10,659 nt of DNA from Sphingobacteriia bacterium (lineage in GTDB: Bacteria > Bacteroidota > Bacteroidia > NS11-12g > UBA955), in NCBI GenBank assembly GCA_021151535.1, contig JAGKXC010000067.1, positions 1 to 10,659 on the forward strand, in the 5' to 3' direction. Below, one piece after another: positions 6,439 to 10,659 of the stretch. A program made the translations under genes and the position numbers. Under the pieces are notes generated by a model that saw only the letters and a list, made by a program, of their open reading frames with translations, had not been told where the DNA came from and ran no database searches. Every line of letters starts with the position of its first letter. Position 1 is the stretch's first letter.

Positions 6439-7868
6439 GCTAATGCTCCTTTCAATTCAATTGATGAAAACACTTGTTCCAAATCCTCATTCACAAAATC
6501 TAAAATAAATTGAGGGAAAAATCCAATTGCTATTACCATTGCGATCACAATAAATAGAGCTAATGATTGATGTATGGCCAAATTCCCAATTTCAACTTTT
6601 CCTTCACCAAACAAACTAAATTGCAACATTCTAAGCATGTATGCGGCACACAAAATGATTGTTAATCCGCTCAAAACCGCTAATACCGGCTTTACTTCAA
6701 ATACGCTTTTCAACAATAAAAATTCACCAGGGAAACCATTTGTAAAAGGAACAGCAGCAGCACCCAATGCGATAATTACAAAAGAAATAGTAAATAATCG
6801 ATTGGTTTTAGCCAACCCGCCCAGTTGATCTAAATTACGTGTGCCCAATTTAGATTCAATAATTTCAACCATTAGAAATAACCCAACAGCGTTTACACCG
6901 TGAACAAACATTTGCAATGATGCACCAGAGAATCCTGTTTTGTTTCCGGAAATAATACCTGCTGTAATTAATGCAACGTGCGACAATGAGCTGAATGCAA
7001 TCATTCGTTTCATATCATTTTGACGTAATGCAATAATTGCCCCATAAATAATTCCGGCAACGGCAAATGCCATAATCCAAGGGCGATAAAAATCTAATGA
7101 CTCTGGGAATAAAGGCATAAACCATCTCATCAACCCATACAAACCCATTTTCAACATAATTCCAGACAATAACATAGATCCAGCAGATGGCGATTCTGTG
7201 TAGGTATCAGCCTGCCAAGAATGGAATGGAATAATTGGAATTTTTACCAAAAATGCAATAAGGAATCCTCCTCCTATCAAAATGGCTTCATTTAAACTAT
7301 ATGTTGCATTTAACATATCTTGATAAGCGAATGATAGATTGGTTTTATTGAGTACAATGTACATCAAAGATGCAAGCATTGCCAAACTACCTACAAAAGT
7401 GTAGATAAAAAATCTTAAAGTAATTTTGAAAGCATCTTTGTGCTTCATCGATAAAGTAATGAAATAAATGGGTATCAATGCTAATTCCCAGAAGATATAA
7501 AACATCAATCCATCTTTTGCCATGAAAACACCATTTAAAGCACCTTGCATTAATAAAGCCAATGCCGTGATCTTGGTTTTGTTCTCATCATTTCTAACTC
7601 CAGCTAATAGAATAACAGGAACTAAAATATTAGTTAGAAACAACATTAAACCGGTGAATCCATCATAACCCAAGGTAAACCTAAAATTAACAGACAACCA
7701 AGTAGTATCCCAAATAGTTGTCCAACCTGGATTGGTATGAGAATTCACTAATGAAATTAAAAATATCAAAGGAATTGCCGATAATGCAAAAGCAACCCAC
7801 TGGTTCAGTTTTTTACCAAAAATGGCAAAAAGAGCTGCTGAAATAACTGGTAATAAAATTAATTCCAC
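6435..7868 (-). CDS. nuoM: NADH-quinone oxidoreductase subunit M
   Basis: NuoM is the middle antiporter-like proton channel of complex I. The 477-residue protein has about 14 membrane segments. Key residues are kept relative to E. coli NuoM: E128 in FWELALIPIYF (E144), K209 (K234) with H216 in PFHSW (H241), K240 in GIMLKMGLYG (K265) and E382 in GFPGEF (E407). In the discontinuous helix the usual DAHTEAP reads DTYTESP (221-227), a form I believe is common in Bacteroidetes. The start codon is GTG (7868-7866), two bases after the nuoL stop; no ATG is available there, and this start gives the normal N-terminus MELILLPVI. The protein is somewhat shorter than E. coli NuoM (509), mainly in the N-terminal third. 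Confidence 0.96.
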   Translation of the reverse strand: MELILLPVISAALFAIFGKKLNQWVAFALSAIPLIFLISLVNSHTNPGWTTIWDTTWLSVNFRFTLGYDGFTGLMLFLTNILVPVILLAGVRNDENKTKITALALLMQGALNGVFMAKDGLMFYIFWELALIPIYFITLSMKHKDAFKITLRFFIYTFVGSLAMLASLMYIVLNKTNLSFAYQDMLNATYSLNEAILIGGGFLIAFLVKIPIIPFHSWQADTYTESPSAGSMLLSGIMLKMGLYGLMRWFMPLFPESLDFYRPWIMAFAVAGIIYGAIIALRQNDMKRMIAFSSLSHVALITAGIISGNKTGFSGASLQMFVHGVNAVGLFLMVEIIESKLGTRNLDQLGGLAKTNRLFTISFVIIALGAAAVPFTNGFPGEFLLLKSVFEVKPVLAVLSGLTIILCAAYMLRMLQFSLFGEGKVEIGNLAIHQSLALFIVIAMVIAIGFFPQFILDFVNEDLEQVFSSIELKGALA

Positions 7869-7870
7869 AA

Positions 7871-9760
7871 TTAAAACAAATTAAAAGCCAACAATATTGA
7901 AACAGCCACAGCCATGTAGATTAAGTAAAATTCAACATTTCCGTTCTGTATTTTTGATAATAAACCTGATGCATTTTGAGAAATTTTACCGAATCCATCC
8001 ACAAAGCCTTTTAGAATAAATCCATCAATCCACTTATCAACAAAATCGCCCATCTTTTCTATTGGTTTAACAAAAATTGCATCGTAAATTTCATCAACAT
8101 AGAATTTATTGGACAAAACCTTTCCTAAACCCTCTTGTTGATCATCTGATTCAGGTACAGATTTCTTTGTTAAATACTTAGTTCGCGTATACAAAAATGC
8201 AATTAAGAAAACTGCCACAGCGGCACCCATCAAAATCCATTCTATTGTAGCATTTAATTCAACTTCTTTTTCAGGGAAAGAATAAATTGGCGCTAAATAA
8301 TGTGCCAAAGCACCAGAGATTGAATGGCCAGCAATAAAATGAGGCAAATTCAATAATCCTCCAAAAACAGACAATACAGCCAAAATCATCAATGGCAATG
8401 TCATTGTAATTGGACTTTCATGAACTTTTTCGAAAGCATGATGATGATTTCTGTATTCGCCATGGAATGTCAAAAAGAACATTCTAAACATATATATACC
8501 TGTAATCATCGCAGAAAACAAAGAGAGTCCCCAAACAATTTTATTATGTTCGAATGCGTGAATTAATATTTCATCCTTAGAGAAGAATCCACTTAATAAT
8601 GGGAATCCACTAATTGCCAAAGTTCCAATTAAAAAGGTAAAATAAGTAATGGGCATTTTAGATTTCAAACCACCCATTTGACGAATATCTTGTTCGTGAT
8701 GCATTCCATGAATAACACTACCTGAACCTAAGAATAACAATGCTTTAAAGAATGCATGGGTAGTTAAATGGAACATTGCAGCAGTATAAGCGCCACAACC
8801 TAAGGCTACAAACATCAACCCTAACTGACTTACGGTACTGTATGCCAATACCTTTTTAATATCATTTTGTTTTAAACCAATGAATGCGGCGAATAAGGAA
8901 GTTGCTAATCCCACCCACATGATTACTTCTCTGGCGATTTCAGCTTGGTCGAATATTACTTGTGATCTAACTACCAAGTATATACCGGCGGTTACCATTG
9001 TAGCTGCGTGAATTAATGCAGATACAGGTGTTGGTCCTGCCATTGCATCAGGAAGCCAAGTATATAAAGGAATTTGTGCACTTTTACCCATTGCACCTAC
9101 AAACAATAATAATCCAATTGAATTGAGGGTAAATGCAGAAACCTGACCTAATCCGATTTGAGCAAAAACTTCTTTATAATCAAATGAGTGGAAATTTTGG
9201 TAGATCAAGAACAAGCCAAGCAACAATCCCAAATCACCAATACGGTTCATTACGAATGCTTTTCTAGCTGCTTTACCAAAATTTACATTCTTATACCAGA
9301 ATCCAATTAATAAGTAAGAACATAATCCAACACCTTCCCATCCAAAGAACAACATGATGAAATTTGAACCCAAAACCAATACTAACATATTGAAAACAAA
9401 GAGATTCAGGTAAGCGAAGAATTTATAATAACCTTCATCATCATGCATATAACCCATTGAATACAAATGAATCAATGTGCCAATACCTGTAATGATCAAA
9501 GCCATCATGCCTGACAATTTATCGAATGTAAAAGCAAACTTGATATGTAACCCACCTACTTGAAGGAAAGTATATAAATCTGTAGCAATAGAACCTTCAG
9601 TTAAACTACTCAATTGATTAAAGCACATAAATGCCAAAATAAACGAGCCTAGTACGGTTCCTGTACCAATGATACCAACAATAGATTTCGGTAAAAACTT
9701 ACCTAGTAATCCATTGATTAAGAAGCCAATAAATGGCAGAAAAATCAATATTGTAACCAT
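7871..9760 (-). CDS. nuoL: NADH-quinone oxidoreductase subunit L
   Basis: NuoL is the distal proton channel of complex I and carries the long lateral helix that runs along the membrane arm. The 629-residue protein (E. coli 613) has about 16 membrane segments. Channel residues align with E. coli: E142 in FFGWEGVGLCSYLLIGFW (E144), K226 in GKSAQIPLYTWLPDAM (K229), H251 in IHAATMVTAGIY (H254), H331 and H335 (H334, H338), K339 (K342), and K395-D396 in FFSKDEIL (K399-D400). The C-terminal part has the typical KFYVDEIYDAIFVKP segment (about 557-571), then the amphipathic lateral helix and a final membrane anchor. A charged, histidine-rich loop HGEYRNHHHAFEKVHES lies around 434-450. It is separated from nuoK and nuoM by two bases on each side, and GGG upstream of the ATG is a weak ribosome-binding site. 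Confidence 0.97.
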   Translation of the reverse strand: MVTILIFLPFIGFLINGLLGKFLPKSIVGIIGTGTVLGSFILAFMCFNQLSSLTEGSIATDLYTFLQVGGLHIKFAFTFDKLSGMMALIITGIGTLIHLYSMGYMHDDEGYYKFFAYLNLFVFNMLVLVLGSNFIMLFFGWEGVGLCSYLLIGFWYKNVNFGKAARKAFVMNRIGDLGLLLGLFLIYQNFHSFDYKEVFAQIGLGQVSAFTLNSIGLLLFVGAMGKSAQIPLYTWLPDAMAGPTPVSALIHAATMVTAGIYLVVRSQVIFDQAEIAREVIMWVGLATSLFAAFIGLKQNDIKKVLAYSTVSQLGLMFVALGCGAYTAAMFHLTTHAFFKALLFLGSGSVIHGMHHEQDIRQMGGLKSKMPITYFTFLIGTLAISGFPLLSGFFSKDEILIHAFEHNKIVWGLSLFSAMITGIYMFRMFFLTFHGEYRNHHHAFEKVHESPITMTLPLMILAVLSVFGGLLNLPHFIAGHSISGALAHYLAPIYSFPEKEVELNATIEWILMGAAVAVFLIAFLYTRTKYLTKKSVPESDDQQEGLGKVLSNKFYVDEIYDAIFVKPIEKMGDFVDKWIDGFILKGFVDGFGKISQNASGLLSKIQNGNVEFYLIYMAVAVSILLAFNLF

Positions 9761-9762
9761 TA

Positions 9763-10074
9763 TTACCCTTTTAATTTATCAAGAAAACTAACATCGGTTT
9801 TTCTGGTGTTACGATAAACCATCACCAAAATTGCCAAACCTACTGCAGCTTCAGCCGCGGCAACCACCATGATAAAAAATACGAAAATCTGTCCGTCTGC
9901 ATCGCCCATATACGTTGATAAAGCTGTAAACAACAAATTCACTGCATTAAGCATCAATTCAATGCACATCAATAAAATGATAGCATTCCTTCTAAACAAA
10001 ACACCAAAAAGACCAATACTAAATATAACGGTACTTAAATAGATGTAATGACTAATATCAATGGACTGAAACAT
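9763..10074 (-). CDS. nuoK: NADH-quinone oxidoreductase subunit K
   Basis: NuoK (ND4L) is a small three-helix subunit that forms the fourth proton path of complex I together with NuoJ. The 103-residue length is typical (E. coli 100). The two membrane glutamates essential for proton transfer are present: E39 in CIELMLNAVNL (E. coli E36) and E75 in AAAEAAVGLAI (E. coli E72). The arginine pair R28-R29 follows the first helix, as in the family. Its ATG shares one base with the nuoJ stop (TAATG arrangement), so ribosomes may restart there. Confidence 0.97.
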   Translation of the reverse strand: MFQSIDISHYIYLSTVIFSIGLFGVLFRRNAIILLMCIELMLNAVNLLFTALSTYMGDADGQIFVFFIMVVAAAEAAVGLAILVMVYRNTRKTDVSFLDKLKG

Positions 10075-10601
10075 TATGATATAATTTCGTTTTTAGATGA
10101 TGAATGATCTCTTTTACCCAATAAAACTGCTCCTACCATTGCTGCAAGAAACAAAATCCCAGATAACTCAAATGGCACTAAAAACCGGGTAAATAATACT
10201 TGGCCCAAAGATTTTACTAATCCCAAACCTTCAACTGGATTTTTGGCAACATTTTCTCCTGCGATTTGAAATGATGCAGTTAATACCAACAATAATAAGC
10301 CTGCTGAAACTGCAGCCGCAATACCCCAAAGGTTCGATTTTATTGGTTCTGCTTCTTTATTCAAATTTAACAACATCAATACGAATAAAAACAATACCAT
10401 AATTGCTCCCGCATAAACGATTAGGTTCACGATGGCCAAAAATTGAGCATTGAGCAATACGTAATGCGCAGAAATACTAAAAAAAGTTAAAATCAGTGCT
10501 AAAACACTATAAATTGGGTTTTTACTCGTTACTACGTATAAAGCACCTAAAATGGTGATAAACGATAAAACCAAAAACGGAATAGGCAAATTACTAAACA
10601 T
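10074..10601 (-). CDS. nuoJ: NADH-quinone oxidoreductase subunit J
   Basis: NuoJ (ND6) is a five-helix membrane subunit of complex I next to NuoK and NuoA; its third helix changes shape during the catalytic cycle. The 175-residue length is close to E. coli (184). The family signature is clear: NPIYSVLALILTF (28-40), then AQFLAIVNLIVYAGAIMVLFLFVLML (52-77), with Y63-A-G-A as the conserved core of helix 3. Two more hydrophobic helices follow (about 91-109 and 142-161), and the protein ends in a charged tail. The ATG at 10601 lies 8 bases inside the end of the upstream reading frame. Confidence 0.95.
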   Translation of the reverse strand: MFSNLPIPFLVLSFITILGALYVVTSKNPIYSVLALILTFFSISAHYVLLNAQFLAIVNLIVYAGAIMVLFLFVLMLLNLNKEAEPIKSNLWGIAAAVSAGLLLLVLTASFQIAGENVAKNPVEGLGLVKSLGQVLFTRFLVPFELSGILFLAAMVGAVLLGKRDHSSSKNEIIS

Positions 10602-10659
10602 TTTCTTGATAGCTCCAAACTTGTCTTTTACTTACATCAACACGTTGATCAACTTTTTC
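10594..10659 (-). CDS. nuoI: Partial: C-terminal end of an upstream gene, probably nuoI
   Basis: Reading from the right edge on the minus strand, only one frame is open. It encodes 21 residues (EKVDQRVDVSKRQ, then VWSYQENV) and stops at a TAG at 10596-10594, overlapping the nuoJ start by 8 bases. In standard nuo operons the gene before nuoJ is nuoI, the subunit with two [4Fe-4S] clusters, and its C-terminus is variable and polar, which fits. None of the cysteine motifs lies in this fragment, so the name rests on gene order alone. Confidence 0.6.
   Translation of the reverse strand, partial: EKVDQRVDVSKRQVWSYQENV

Noticed and set aside
6574..6828. 84-codon plus-strand open frame opposite nuoM
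   Set aside because: It is antisense to conserved NuoM membrane helices and has no recognisable protein features.
6435..7868. DTYTESP in place of DAHTEAP in NuoM as a sign of a defective proton channel
   Set aside because: The essential Glu and Lys residues are all present and I believe this variant is common in Bacteroidetes NuoM, so it is probably a lineage feature.
1..10659. A mobile element, defence system, CRISPR array or biosynthetic cluster
   Set aside because: No transposase, integrase, repeat array, tRNA-like att site or compositional break was seen; nearly all the DNA is core metabolic coding sequence.

Overview
The window looks like chromosomal core DNA of a low-GC member of the Bacteroidetes. 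This rests on the AT-rich codon use, on start regions with little Shine-Dalgarno sequence, on TAnnTTTG-type promoter elements (the Bacteroidetes -7 box), and on the tight serC-serA-DUF1015 gene order. The genus cannot be read from the sequence.

Layout. At the left end are two plus-strand genes, a small ArsR-family winged-helix regulator (27-365) and an NfsB-like nitroreductase (462-1097). A perfect -7 box inside a short inverted repeat lies just before the nitroreductase. They converge with a minus-strand operon, serC-serA-DUF1015 (4352 down to 1117), whose genes overlap by 8 bp or are 1 bp apart. SerC and SerA make phosphoserine from 3-phosphoglycerate. No serB is present in the window, and the third gene encodes an uncharacterised DUF1015 protein with a DGHHR motif, so its role in serine metabolism is the most interesting open question here. 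Diverging from serC is a small secreted, probable outer-membrane beta-barrel protein (best start 4405, ending 4974). A strong hairpin at 4982-5006 follows it.

The right half is the distal part of a complex I (NADH-quinone oxidoreductase, type 1) operon on the minus strand. It is read from 10659 towards 5029: the end of a gene that is probably nuoI, then nuoJ, nuoK, nuoL, nuoM and nuoN. Neighbouring genes overlap by up to 8 bp or are 2 bp apart. All the membrane-arm subunits seen are full length and keep the Glu, Lys and His residues known to line the proton channels, so this is a normal proton-pumping complex I arm. The shared hairpin at 4982-5006 can end both this operon and the convergent barrel gene.

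No mobile element, CRISPR array, tRNA, rRNA or defence module was seen, and no intergenic stretch exceeds 100 bases. Most of the window is ordinary housekeeping sequence. The points worth a second look are the DUF1015 gene in the serine operon, the regulator and nitroreductase pair with its possible operator, and the orphan barrel protein with its compact divergent promoter region.
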